A stretch of DNA of 64,000 bases, taken from contig JAGKQI010000105.1 in assembly GCA_018806915.1 (NCBI GenBank), positions 1,798,001 through 1,862,000 on the forward strand. The letters run 5' to 3'. The position numbers were made by a program, and so were the translations under genes. Source of the stretch: Phytophthora colocasiae. Its lineage: Eukaryota; Oomycota; Peronosporomycetes; Peronosporales; Peronosporaceae. Under the pieces are notes generated by a model, which saw nothing but the letters and a program-made list of their open reading frames with translations, had not been told where the DNA came from and did not search any database. Positions within the stretch are counted from its first letter, which is position 1, and each line of letters opens with the position of its first letter. Of the stretch, positions 1-11,242 are shown piece after piece.

Positions 1-310
1 AATTCTGGTCGTCGTCATTCGATTAATTTCGAGATCGTTCGCTTAGGTTCGAAAAATCCGATGAAGTCCGAATAATAATGCTACTTTCGTAATTTCCGCA
101 AAAAATGCGGACAGTGCTAGTTTTGTAATTTCTGGAAAGAACCTTCCAGTCAATAGGGTAGGTGCAGTTGCTTTGATGGGAGAAAAATGTATCGAGACGC
201 GCGGCAAAAAAGATGCCACCCAAGAGGCTCAGTCTGGTGGAGAGGGGCGTGACAGACTGACGGACGGACGGACAGCTAACGATTTTAGGTGGCGGGAAAT
301 AGATAATTCT
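1..310 (-). repeat. Dispersed repeat, copy A (inverted relative to copies B and C)
   Basis: Read on the minus strand, this stretch matches 39226-39496 and 40826-41104. It shares the CCTAAAATCG/GTCCGTCCGTC block, the segment encoding 'CTGAGCCTCT', the 'GATACATTTCT' and 'CAAAGCAACTGCACCTACC' blocks, and the tail 'CGAACCTAA'. It contains no gene. Its family is unknown to me. It could be a non-autonomous element, because three copies occur in one window. Confidence 0.75.
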
Positions 311-908
311 CGGAGTCTGTCCGTCTATAGCATGTGGCATCCATCCCCATTTTTTCAGGTTCTTTCCTTATAGACAATTCTCAGAGGTCTCTCCATAATC
401 GATATTACCTGTCGCGGAATGTACAGTAGCCGAATGCTAAACGAAGGAAAGGAGAACTAAGTATGCTGGGGGAAAGTACTATTCGTGTTGAATGTTTATC
501 TGTAGTCAACTGAGTTAGCAACCGGACATCTCAAAAAGCTAGCGGCTGCTGACTACGGCGGGTAGCGGTGTTAGTTGGTGGTGCGGGGACAGGTGGGACT
601 TGGAGGCAACCATTTCCGTCAGCGCAGAGCAGTTGCCGTCGAAGTGAGAATGGTCCTGGGTGAGCTGTAGCGAAACAATAAAACCGGGAGCCAGGCGGAA
701 AGTGATGAAGACACCTTTGAAAAGGCGCTCGCAGTAAAAGAACGTAGTATACCCCGAAAGTGGCTGCTGAAAGTCGAGTAAACTTGATAGATTGCATTCC
801 GCGCTTCCAAATGCAGCCGATTTTCGAAGTGTTGATTGTTGCGGGCTATCCAAACGCAGTGGAGTGTGACGCTGCGGAGAATCGTCCAGAGAATCTTGAG
901 TTCAGGCG

Positions 909-953
909 CTTAACCCACCGGCGACCGCTGTTATCCCAGCTTTGCTGGGATAA
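909..953 (+). repeat. Repeat with perfect hairpin, copy 1
   Basis: The block 'TTAACCCACCGGCGACCG' is followed by TTATCCCAGC-TTT-GCTGGGATAA, a 10-bp stem with a 3-nt loop. The same block and hairpin occur inverted at 37637-37681. The flanks (330-908 and 954-1200) show no recognisable gene. Confidence 0.7.
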
Positions 954-1207
954 GTTTTATATATAAATTTGTATGCTATGGGGGTAGGGAAATCAATGTT
1001 CCCATCGGTCTGGAGTGTCACCACCTGCTTTCGCTTACTTTTTGCTTATTGGTCAGTAGTATCCAATCAGAGTTGAGATAAGCTTCTAATAGTGAGGTCT
1101 GTCAATGGACTTGGCGAAAAAACCTTGTCGTAATTCGGAGTAGCCGCCCAAAATCACGAAAATAATCACTATCTATTACAAAAAATTTAGGAACGCAAAA
1201 TCATTCC

Positions 1208-3635
1208 TCGGCATCTATCCCCGCCCAGTATGAGCACGCTGAGGAACATCTTCTCGGAACTGCTGACGGTGGTGATGTAATCACACACTACCGCGTGGAA
1301 TGGGACCTGAAGAGTTCGTTCGACTCTGGAGCCGATGCCAATGGAGAGAGCTCAAGAGGTAGCTCTCTAGGATACGAGCGCAAACCTGTGATGAACCCTG
1401 GCATTGACTGTCTTTTGACGCCGTGCGAAGCTGTCGTCGGGTCACTCGAGCGTGGCACGCCGTACTATGTTCGCGTGTACGCCTACAACTCGTTTGGCTA
1501 CTCGACTGAAGCAGGTTACCCGATGATGCCGGGATTTGGCGTGCCGATGACACTTCCAGAGCCTCCTGTTGCCGTTCTGCTTTCACCAGCGAAATCTACA
1601 ACAGATCGAGGGTTGACTATATCCTTTAACACTTCGAGTGGCAGCTTCGACGACGGTGGCGCTGATGTCACGCAGTACAAGATCGAGTGGGACGCTATGG
1701 ACCTAGACGCTGTGATCCCAGACGTGATAACTGCCGTCTCTAAAGGAGACACGGCTGCGGTGATCTCGGCCAGCTTAATTAACCAGGTCTTCTACGCAAA
1801 GTACACAACGCAGCTTCTTCTGCTGTCAGCGGCTGCGTACGACGTGCGTGGTTCGTTCCGTTTGGCTTTCCTGGACTCCGTGACGTCTAGTTTGCCGTGG
1901 GATATTTCGTCGAATGCTTTAACTGACGCACTAGAGGCGCTGCCCACCGTGGGTAAAGTCAGTGTTCGGCGTGTGGCTGCTGGATATGGCTTTGCGTGGT
2001 TTGTGACCTTCTTGACAGCTCCGTTCCGAGCGGATACGTTAACTGGAGGCGCTGTGTACGGAGATATCTCACTGCTAAAGGTTTCCACTGACAGCTCACA
2101 GCTTCTAGCTGCATTTAGCACCTCCCAGTCTGCAGCCACGACATTGACAGGCACAGGAGCTAAACTAGCGACTGCAACACTCATCCGCGCCTTCAACGGG
2201 TTTGAACAACATGTGGTCAAGGTTACAGCAACCTCAGGGACGATAGGCGGCTTCTTCAAGCTCAGCTACAACCAGCAGCAGACCACATCACTGCCAGCAA
2301 ATGTCAGTGCAGCAGCCATGAAGGTAGCACTTACCCAGCTCACGGACTCAGACGAGCTGGTCGGCGATATCGACGTCTATAAGCTACAGAGCGCCACGCC
2401 CACGGGTTTTGTTTACACGATCGTGTACAAATCACGTCTAGGGCCGAATCATCCGCTTGTGGACTGCATCGGCACAGATCTCACTAAATCTTTGCCTTCT
2501 GCTTCAACTTCATGCACTACGCTACGCGCAGTTGGCGGTGGGCTTCCTGTGATGAATAGAAAGTTCTATGATGTTGCAGTTCTGAACAAGGCCGACCTGG
2601 TTATTAGCAGCGACGGAATGGCAAAGTACGATGTACTAGGCCTACCACTTGGCGTTGGTTACCATGCACGGGTGTCTGCTTGGAACGGTGTCGGTAACAT
2701 ATACGGGGAGACGCAGGCATCCACACCTGCTCGTTTCGTAGTGCAGGACGTACCTGATTCGCCTCGAGATGTAAATGTAGAGCCGCGATCCCCGACCGAA
2801 TTGCTGGTATCATGGACACAACCGCTGAGCACAGGTCGAAATCCGATCTTGAACTACACAGTGCATCGCAGCACGACGGGGAATCGCTGAGCAGCAGTTG
2901 ATTAAGGCGGACAGTTCACTAGGTGACTTATCTCACCGCCGTCTGGTGATGAAGCTTCGCGTTGGAGACCTGACTGGGACCACGACGGTGCTGGCCAACG
3001 TATCAAGTGACGATTTGAGCACAGCACTCACTAAGGCGTTGAATCTTCCTGGTGCGATCGCAAGCGTGAGTCGTAACAGTGTTGGGATCTTTTCAGGTTA
3101 CGGCTACGAGTGGGTCGTTACCTTCAGTGACTCGATCGGAGACGTGCCTCTTATTGAGATCGCAGAAGCCAGCTACGGCAACGCAGACAGTTTACCTGAC
3201 TACATGTCAGCGTTGTCTCTGAGTGTGAGCGAGACGGTGAAAGGAAGCGTGGATGGTAATAGCATGGACTTGGCTTCTGTCAGGACGGTGATCGTGAAAC
3301 CACAGCAGGAATCCCAGCGTGTGTTTATCTACAGTGGATCACCCGTGGATATAGATGGCTCCGTGATGCTAAGCGTAGGTGGTGAATCTACGCCACCGTT
3401 AGCTGTTGATGCCACTTCGGAAGACGTTCGAGTTGCACTGGAAGGGCTGTCGACTGTTGGTGAGGTGCTCGTGACAGTAACAGGAGCGCGCGGGCCAATG
3501 ACCGCGGGGCTGTTCGCTGCGCCACCGACCGCATGGGCATGCAGTAATGGGGCCACCCGGCCCAAGCGGCCAGCGCCAGTGGATTATGGAGCGATGAATT
3601 TGCAGTGGATTGCCGCGCGATGGGGGCGCAGCTGA
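1208..3635 (+). pseudogene. Fibronectin type III repeat protein, fragment with a frameshift
   Basis: The translation contains repeated FN3-like signatures: THYRVEWDL and TQYKIEWD strands, GTPYYVRVYAYNSFG, and VGYHARVSAWNGVG followed by PDSPRDVNVEPRSPTELLVSW. The frame is open upstream of the first GTG and lacks a clear ATG, so the 5' end is missing or lies in another exon. At about 2885 the frame stops (TGA). The same protein-like sequence continues one base out of phase to 3635, so a single-base shift splits the gene. FN3 arrays are usually extracellular or adhesion modules in large oomycete proteins. The function here is unknown. Confidence 0.7.
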
Positions 3636-4224
3636 ATGGAGGCAGCCATCCCGTCGATGCAGAGGAAGATCTTTTTGCTAGACGAGCGTGGCAATGCAGT
3701 GTACCCATCAACCGAAGCGGGACGACCGGTCGTACTTGCTCGAGTTGGAGATCGTAGAGGAATGTAGAGCGCAGTCGGAGATAGACCTATAGCGACGGAG
3801 CAGCAGAGAAAAACATATAAAAAGCGAAACACAACGACCTGGTTATTTATCCTTTAACTTTGAGATGACACGAACGTTGAGCATTAATCTACATGTATTT
3901 CTACTATCCTAGGTAAGTATATTGCACGAGATCAGTTCACGATACTCGAGTCGGTAAACGCCAACCATAGCACGTGCGTAGAATAACGATTGCGCGTATT
4001 CCTGACGATGCAAAATGAAAAGTGATCATATTAGTAAAGCCTTCCTTCTACTCGATAGCTAATGATCCATTCTAGAACACTCGAAGCTTCACCAAACGAA
4101 TCCTCTGCTGTGCGAGTTGCTGCTGTCCTGTCCGTGCGGATTGGAGCAAATCTTCTTCTAGAACTCCGACACGTAGTACATCGTACGTCTCCACATATTC
4201 TTCCGTGACCTATTGTCTTAAATC
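3636..4224. other. No recognisable gene
   Basis: There is a short open stretch in one plus frame just after 3636 (KIFLLDERGNAVYPS), then AT-rich sequence. I see no conserved domain or repeat here. Confidence 0.5.
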
Positions 4225-4656
4225 TCACGTGTCCTCAACTGTCGCAGGGTGCATCAGGTAGCTGTACTCGTCCATCGGCAACGGAATGGGATGCCAAGGC
4301 GTACCCGCCGCAGGTGCTCGTCGACTGCACCAGTTTGCCAATTTACCGAAAAGCGATGGAGTCTCCACTTGTCTGTGCTCAAAGTGAAATCGCCCTTGCT
4401 GAGTGACAGCAACGCCTACCACAACTCCAGCAAATAATCCAGCCACAAACTGCATCGGCCCGAAGAAATATCTGTCTTTATAATTCCAGAGTGAATAGTG
4501 AAGTGTAGGCAACGTCAATTGCTCAACGTAGCGCTTGTGACGATTCATAGCAGCGTTGAAGTTGTTCACCACATCTTTAGTCTTCCAGGCTAGAATTTGA
4601 AGCCACAGAAGAGCTTACAGACGTAGAATCATCCAAGCCATTGGACTCCACTGCGA
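4225..4656 (-). CDS. Small putative membrane protein, possibly interrupted by a stop
   Basis: The minus-strand frame reads ...VNNFNAAMNRHKRYVEQL and then FVAGLFAGVVVGVAV, one hydrophobic segment. It has a basic and aromatic N-terminal half and a proline-rich tail. The same frame continues upstream through a TAA near 4619 to an ATG near 4643 (MAWMILRL). The real start could therefore be an internal ATG, or the gene could carry a nonsense mutation. I do not recognise the family. The composition is protein-like. Confidence 0.35.
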
Positions 4657-4820
4657 TCTAGCGACAAAAATCTGTATAAGTATAATTTTAAATGATAAAA
4701 GACAACTTGACTTCAAAACTAGTACAGTAGGATAAACGGTATTTCTGAGAATTGGCCGACATGCTTTCGACGTTTGAGAGACTTTGAGAGACCTCCGAGA
4801 ATTATATATAAGGACAGAAC

Positions 4821-5454
4821 ATGAATACGTCTGAAAGAATTGGGAATGCCACTTTCATTTTTTCCTGCATGGTCCAACACAACCGAGGTATGAATTGGAG
4901 CTGGCGCGTGGAGGACGTGGCATCGTCCATCGTTTACGACTTTATTGACGACAAAACATGGTCCTACGGGTCGTGTGTTGTCGTGCTACGTGGGTTGCCT
5001 GGAAGCTGGAAGACAAAGTTCGCCGAGATGCTTCGACGTGCGTTTGTAAATGCGTTTGCAGAGGACACCGTGAGCAATGCACGGACCGTGCGTATATTCA
5101 CCCCTCAGCAAGATAAATGGGGTGCATGGTGGTGTGATAGGAACATGCACGGCATATTTAAAGCTGAGCTTCAAAGCGCCGAAGTGGTGATCGTTGACAG
5201 TTCGCACATTTCTCAAGTGGAATGGGAGTTCGTGGAGAGAATGGCAAATTCGTGTTGGAGCGATTGTGGACATGAAGGGAAGACTTACGTGGTGAGTTAT
5301 ACCTTGCGATGATTTTGAGCACGCGAGAAAATTAAATCAACGCGCGAATGACCCGCTACCAGATGAGTTGTTGTGCAACCTTTACCGTGATTTTCAAGCG
5401 GCGGAACCTGAGGTGGCTGAAGTAGCACATTTCTACACTGTTGTTCCTCAATAG
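4821..5454 (+). pseudogene. P-loop kinase-like (N4BP2/PNK-type) gene with frameshift and altered Walker A
   Basis: The ATG lies just after a TATA-like stretch (ATTATATATAAGG). Residues around 56-64 read LRGLPGSWKT, a Walker A in which the usual glycine before Lys is Trp. VVIVDSSHISQVEWEF matches the 'VIVDNTN' motif of polynucleotide-kinase-like ATPases (AAA_33/N4BP2 type). The frame stops at 5310-5312, but coding-like sequence continues one base out of phase from 5305 (CDDFEHARKLNQRANDPLP) to a stop at 5452-5454, giving about 209 residues in total. Family assignment rests on motif order only. Confidence 0.5.
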
Positions 5455-6140
5455 CGTTGGAGACGCAGTGCAACAATCTCCGGAAGTACGGCAATGTACT
5501 GGCTATCAAGGTTTTTTTTTACGTTTTATTGTTAGCAATACAGTTGACAACATAAATTTACATCGATGGCAGAACAACATTGATATTAAAAGACGTATTT
5601 ATATTGAGTTTAGTAATGACGATGTCAACTCTTCACATAGCGTATTTGCATACAAGACTTTATATTCATGCTCCCTCTAACGCGTAGAGATATCCCGAGG
5701 CGTGAGCACACCACGTCAACTTGGTACGTCTATATGCCAGATTTAGTGCATATCCGACAGTGTGTCCTTGCCCGACGACTTGTGCTTGGACGACTGCTTC
5801 GCACGCCTCAACCTTGGTCTGACCAGCCGTCGTGGACGCCACTATGTTGTGCATTTGGACGATGCGCCCTCGGCTCGCTCGCTCCCTGCAGGTATCGTCG
5901 CCACCTCGAATGACACCGTTGTCTTGCTGTTGACAGTTGGAAGCACAAAAAGTAGCATAAAATTCTAAAACCTACCTTGCGAAAGTAAACACAGCATAAA
6001 ATCTGCTTAAAAGGACGCGTTTAGTGACGATGTTGATCCGCCATCGATTCAAATATTTTTGTTGTCGTGCCGAAAGAAAGTAGATCCTTCCAACGCTCGC
6101 CATTGAATGACTGCCCGATCTAAATGTTTTGCCTCTACAT
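5455..6140. other. No recognisable gene
   Basis: There is a T-run (5512-5520), AT-rich sequence and one open plus frame (about 5762-5968, LPDDLCLDDCFARLNLG) that I cannot assign. No repeat copy was seen. Confidence 0.4.
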
Positions 6141-6830
6141 CTACGATTTATCTTTGGACCTTCCAACACCATGCCGACGATGTTTTACCATTGACCTGTC
6201 CAATACTACAGTAGTACTAAACTCGAGATATATGATAAGCACTGACGCCGTCACGCGGTGTTCTTCCCTGAGCTTCTCCTTCTCCAGATCGAGCAGGTGG
6301 CTCATGGCTTGTCGTAGCTGCTTCTTTTCTTCGTTCTTGGCCTCCAGCCCAATAGCAATGCGGTGCAAACGCACATCTTGCTCGAACCGACAAAACCGAA
6401 TCTTGTCGACTTTTGCCACATGCTCCCCAGACTTGTACGCACGTTCCAAGTGCTGTCGCTGAGAGGCCTCTCGCTGGCGTAGTTCCAGTAAGTGATTCTT
6501 CAGTGAGAGTTTATACCGGAGATACTGAGGTTGAGCCTTCGATGTTGCCTCGTGCTGCCTCGTTTTGGGAAGTAGAGGATAGAGAGACTTGGTTGTATCA
6601 CGTCGGGTGGTACGAGAAAAGGACGCTCGCTCAGGAGCGTGATGATCCTCTCGTGCAACCTTCTTTTTTACTGGGTGTCAATTCATTGTCTTCTTCAGCC
6701 TCCTGGTGGTTGGCACTCTTTCGAGGAGTAACAGGCTTCTGGGCGGGAATGTTCTCGCTTGGTCGAGAATTCTCGCGATCTCCGACATCTTCAGCCGCAG
6801 CTTCGTCTTCTTTGTGCTCGGTAACAACTT
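6141..6830 (-). pseudogene. Captured coiled-coil gene fragment inside the TIR element
   Basis: Reading right to left, a continuous protein-like frame runs from near 6800 (HKEDEAAAEDVGD, RPSENIPAQKPVTPRK). It shifts by one base in an A6 run near 6668 and continues through KAQPQYLRYKLSLKNHLLEL, RQREASQRQHLERAYKSG and EEKKQLRQAMSHLLDLEKEK. The last 60 or so bases lie in the element's terminal repeat. Similar Glu/Lys/Arg-rich coiled coils occur in many oomycete transposon-associated proteins, but I cannot name the gene. The fragment sits exactly between two copies of the element's terminal sequence. Confidence 0.5.
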
Positions 6831-6833
6831 ATC

Positions 6834-8098
6834 ATTGACCTCTCAAATACTACTACTGTAGTACTAAACTCAAGGTAAGCACTACACCTCGAGCTGATCA
6901 GCTGACAGGGAATCGAAGCCGTCAGCAGCCACAAAAACTTTCCCTAGCGCAACCACACAGCAGAACGCCGGGCAGCGTAGCAGGTTAAAGCAGCATTGTG
7001 ATAGTGTAGCGTAAGGGTTGCGTAGCAGAACGTCGAGCAGCGTACCAGGTTGAACAGCCTAGTAGGTAGGGCAGCGTAGCAGGTAATATCAGCGTTGTGA
7101 CCAGTAGGGCTCCAGCAACGTAACGGGTAGTGCAGCAGATCGTCGACCAGCGTACCAGGTAGAACAGCCTAGTAGGTAGGGCAGCGTAGCAGGTTATAGC
7201 AGCATTGCGACCAGGTTCGAGTAGTGTAGCAGGTTATAGCAGCATTGTGACCAGTAGGGCTCAAGCAGCGTAACGGGTAGCGTAGCAGCCAGTAGAACGT
7301 CGAGTAGCGTAGCAGCCAGCAAAGGTCGAGCAGCGTAGTCAGCAATTTCGTGTAGTGCACGTCGAGCAGGGCGTCAGGACATTGGGTAATGGGGGACTTG
7401 AGGGGGGCTTGGTGAAATTGAAAATGAGGCTCCGCTTTGCGATTCTTGCCGCGAGGATCGCGCACATGAGGTTGGCTAGAGCTTCAACTTGCTGGCCAAT
7501 TAGCACTCGTCATTTTTACGCTAGCGCCTCTTATTGGCGGAATCGTCAGAGCGAACCCGCCGGGGAAAAGCTTGGCTTGGAAAAGCGCGCGGAAACACGT
7601 ATAGTGGGCCTTGCGACCGCGTAGGAATCATATTGGTTTCAAGTTCAACCTCAACATATGATTACTATAATACTCACACTATACTATTGATATTACTATA
7701 CGTGGCGAAGAGTGTGTTTGTACTTGCGATAGTATGAACCCTGACAATAAAATGTCAACTGCGAAGAAACGTCGACTTGAGATTTCAATTATCAGCGATG
7801 GTCTGCATTTCACTCACTTTCTGTAGTCCGCCATGGGGACGATGATTAAACGCAGTTGCAGTAGTTAGTGGTAGTTCACGGGTGGCACGACCGTGCAGAA
7901 GCCGCCCGGAAAAATTGACCGTTTTGAAGTTGTTGCTAGAACTTCACAGCCGGCTACGAAAGCGCATTCAGGGACGTGGACACCCACGTTGAAGCTCCCA
8001 GTCCGGCTCGGCGTGGCTTTAGTGTCATAGACCTCTATCGATGATACCGCAGCCAAGACTGCTGCCTCATGTTGTGAGGATGTTTAACTTTATCGATG
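6834..8098 (+). repeat. Left inverted arm
   Basis: It matches 9883-10930 in reverse complement. The inner limit is the shared TTTATCGATG, after which the sequences diverge. The left arm is longer because its subterminal GCAGCGTAGCAGG-type repeats have been amplified (about 6970-7345). Confidence 0.85.
6970..7345 (+). repeat. Subterminal tandem/dispersed short repeats
   Basis: Irregular repeats of GCAGCGTAGCAGGT(T/A)ATA, GTTGTGACCAGTAGGGCTC and GTAGAACGTCGAGTAGCGTA. The right arm (10640-10800) holds fewer units, so this array has changed copy number since the arms arose. Confidence 0.75.
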
Positions 8099-8796
8099 GA
8101 CGCCCTGTCCATTCTGCAGAGTGCGTCGTATGAATTTCATTAGTAGTGCTGGTACAGAAAGACAACATGCCGCTGAAGATCTTCTGCTTTTAAACCAGCT
8201 TATACCATATTAATCATAGTCCGGAATCTACCACAGAGAAGAAGAGAGAAGTTGATTAACTTTTAGCGGGGACGTAATCATCCTTGCGTTTTAGTCGCGT
8301 TCTCCACGTTGAATCAAGGTTTGTGTATTATCGTGACGTTCACGAGAATACAAAATTTGTAAGTGGATGTGTATGCTAAAGATGGTGAAAGGTTTTGATG
8401 CTGTGCTGTGGGTCAATGACTAAACTGCACGCTGGCCCAAACAACTATGATAACGAGGGTTCGCCACGTACATGCCGTTTTAGGCTAACAGCGTTGGGTT
8501 TTCGATGCCCAATGTCCCAATATGACTTTGGATGCGCATTCATCTATCTAACGCGCTAGTGTTGGAAATGTCGTTTCATTTTTTTTTAGCAACGGCTCAT
8601 GAACCAGTGGTAGATTCAGGGATATGATGAGTAGAATGAAGCCGGTCACTCAGCGAGGCAGATTGCGAGCCTGCTGGAGGTTGTAGTTGCGTCAAATGTT
8701 TTTGTAAGGCTTTGTGTTCTTGGAGAAATATAAGACTAGACTGTCACAACTGAGTGTTTGGGGTTACCGAACTACTCTTGATCTTAAGAGAAGACT

Positions 8797-9859
8797 GTGA
8801 CCGCAGCGTATATCTCCGTCGAGGACGACATCTTGTCACTAGACGTATCCTTACCAGTGAAAGTGGAAGCTGGCTTGGTAGCAGCATGTTACCCGCAAGT
8901 CCTGCGTCAGCCACCGAGTACTAGCTCTCCGAGCTTACGTCCTTCAAAAAAACCGCCTAGCTCCACTAGGTCCGGGACTGTATTTATACCAGTGTTGGGT
9001 TTCATGGAACCACGTCGAAAATGGTTCCAGAGCCAACCTCTCGCAGTGCTAGGGCTTTCGATACCCAAACGAACGATAATGACACAGAGGATACGTTCAA
9101 ATTGCGAGTACTGACACTGAAGGTCAGCGAACACAGACAGCGTAGGCAAGCGAAGCCGAAGGCCGCCGGGTCATCATCAGATACACTGAGACGTCCGAGA
9201 GGCTTTGGTAACAGCGCAGCAGATCCTCCGGCCATCTTAAGCCTTCGGCGAATGCACGAAGGTCCGTATGGTCGTAGTCGTAGTCGTAGTCGCTGTCGCT
9301 ATTTCGTTGTAGAGTTTGTCCTGGATCTCCCCGGTCGGAAATTAGACGGCTCGGCCATTCAAGGTGGACCAGTCTAGGTCTGTAGGACTCTTTGGAAGAC
9401 TCAATATACCTCATCACGTCTAGGTGTTGCCATGGTCATAACGCTGTCGTTGTGTCACATTGCGAATTGTCTTTGTCTTAGTCGATGTCGTAGTTGAATT
9501 GCGCCTCTATTCTCTGTGGTATTCTCTGTGGCAACAGCGATATTGCCAGAGGCCGGAGAGAAGATCACGAGATCTTGTTGATACACTGGAAAAATACACA
9601 CTGCGACCACGCAACGTGGAGGCTGCACAACGAATTTACTTCGGCGAAACAAGAGGTGGCGCCAAGTATCCCGAATATGCAGGCTTCCTTTTGAAGCCAT
9701 TATCATGTCTTGTTTCGACACTCATCGGATTGGAACATTGACGGCGAAGCGGTTAATCAAGTGCTTACGTGTTTGGGTTTTGAGCCCGAACGCAAACCTT
9801 CGAAGACAACGCATATGGATTTCCGCGAAGTTAGAATTGATACAAACGTAGTAGCATAG
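8797..9859 (+). pseudogene. Decayed coding remnants in the core of the TIR element
   Basis: There are two protein-like stretches. The first is at 8797-9000 (ISVEDDILSLDVSLPVKVEA) and appears to continue one base out of phase from 9021 (DTQTNDNDTEDTFKLRVLTL). The second is at about 9570-9740 (EKYTLRPRNVEAAQRIYFG) and continues in another phase to a TAG at 9857 (NIDGEAVNQVLTCLGFEPER). A CGTAGT microsatellite lies at 9280-9300. No known transposase motif is visible, so a function would be a guess. Confidence 0.3.
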
Positions 9860-9882
9860 GTGCAAGGCGACTGTGTATGAAC

Positions 9883-10930
9883 ATCGATAAAGTTAACATC
9901 CTCACAACATGAGGCAGCAGTCTTGGCTGCGGTATCATCGATAGAGGTCTATGACACTAAAGCCACGCCGAGCCGGACTGGGAGCTTCAACGTGGGTGTC
10001 CACGTCCCTGAATGCGCTTTCGTAGCCGGCTGTGAAGTTCTAGCAACAACTTCAAAACGGTCAATTTTTCCGGGCGGCTTCTGCACGGTCGTGCCACCCG
10101 TGAACTACCACTAACTACTGCAACTGCGTTTAATCATCGTCCCCATGGCGGACTACAGAAAGTGAGTGAAATGCAGACCATCGCTGATAATTGAAATCTC
10201 AAGTCGACGTTTCTTCGCAGTTGACATTTTATTGTCAGGGTTCATACTATCGCAAGTACAAACACACTCTTCGCCACGTATAGTAATATCAATAGTATAG
10301 TGTGAGTATTATAGTAATCATATGTTGAGGTTGAACTTGAAGCCAATATGATTCCTACGCGGTCGCAATGCCCACTATACGTGTTTCCGCGCGCTTTTCC
10401 AAGCCAAGCTTTTCCCCGGCGGGTTCGCTCTGACGATTCCGCCAATAAGAGGCGCTAGCGTAAAAATGACGAGTGCTAATTGGCCAGCAAGTTGAAGCTC
10501 TAGCCAACCTCATGTGCGCGATCCTCGCGGCAAGAATCGCAAAGCGGAGCCTCATTTTCAATTTCACCAAGCCCCCCTCAAGTCCCCCATTACCCAATGT
10601 CCTGACGCCCTGCTCGACGTGCACTACACGAAATTGCTGACTACGCTGCTCGACCTTTGCTGGCTGCTACGCTACTCGACGTTCTACTGGCTGCTACGCT
10701 ACCCGTTACGTTGCTGGAGCCCTACTGGTCACAACGCTGATATTACCTGCTATGCTGCTCGACGTTACCCTGCTCGAAATATGGCCCCAATGCTGCTATG
10801 TTCTGCTGTGTGATTGCACTAGGAAGGTTTTTGTGGCTGCTAAGTTAGCAGTGGTAACTTTTCATTGTCAGCGACTGGTAACTGTTGTGTTTACCTTGAG
10901 TTTAGTATTTTACAGGTTAATGATAAACTT
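9883..10930 (-). repeat. Right inverted arm
   Basis: Reverse complement of the left arm. It is shorter, lacking most of the amplified subterminal units, and ends with two tandem copies of the terminal block separated by about 20 bp. Confidence 0.85.
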
Positions 10931-11242
10931 TCTTGAGTACTGAGTATTGGCCAGGTCAATGGTAAACCATCGTTGACAATTGTAGTTGGTAGAGGCGTTA
11001 GCACAGACGGTACTGACACAGGCTGCGTCTGACTTGTGCCTGACGGTGAGCCCACGGTCAGTATCTTTCGAAAAAAAAGTTAGTGGCACTTTCGAGCAGC
11101 TGCCAAAATCTTTAGCATGGGACGCCTTCATTCTTCGTTTTGCTGTTGAGGAGCCATGCGTGACTTTCGGCCGAAAGCAGAGCAGTTTGAAATATGCACT
11201 CACTTCAATTTGCATAATCTGCATTTGGGTAACCCCTGGTAT

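Larger units (their letters stand above)
6170..10980. mobile_element. Long inverted-arm (foldback/TIR) element, non-autonomous or decayed
   Basis: Sequence 6834-8098 is repeated in inverted orientation at 9883-10930 with very high identity. For example, the 63-codon open frame at 7865-8056 (minus) is identical to 9923-10114 (plus). A shorter terminal block ('TTACCATTGACCTG...AATACT', followed by 'TAAACTC') occurs twice on the left (6188-6245 and 6833-6880) and twice, in tandem, on the right (about 10880-10975). The unique core is about 8099-9882. I see no transposase with recognisable catalytic motifs. The exact ends and target duplication are not resolved. Confidence 0.7.

Noticed and set aside
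539..853. Minus-strand frame with GYTTFFYCERLFKGVFITFR
   Set aside because: It looks somewhat protein-like, but three overlapping frames are open here and no domain or neighbour supports it.
361..4815. Inverted similarity between 364-400 (CAATTCTCAGAGGTCTCTC) and 4783-4815 suggesting a 4.4-kb element with TIRs
   Set aside because: The match is about 30 imperfect bases, another related copy lies at 300-325, and no target duplication is seen. More likely scattered copies of a short motif.
7355..7737. Plus-strand open frames in the left inverted arm (and their mirror images at 10242-10624)
   Set aside because: They mirror each other in the inverted arms, overlap in several frames and resemble no protein. 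Kept only as repeat sequence.
7865..8056. Identical 63-residue open frame in both inverted arms as a gene
   Set aside because: Identity follows from the arms being inverted copies. There is no start context or domain evidence beyond that.
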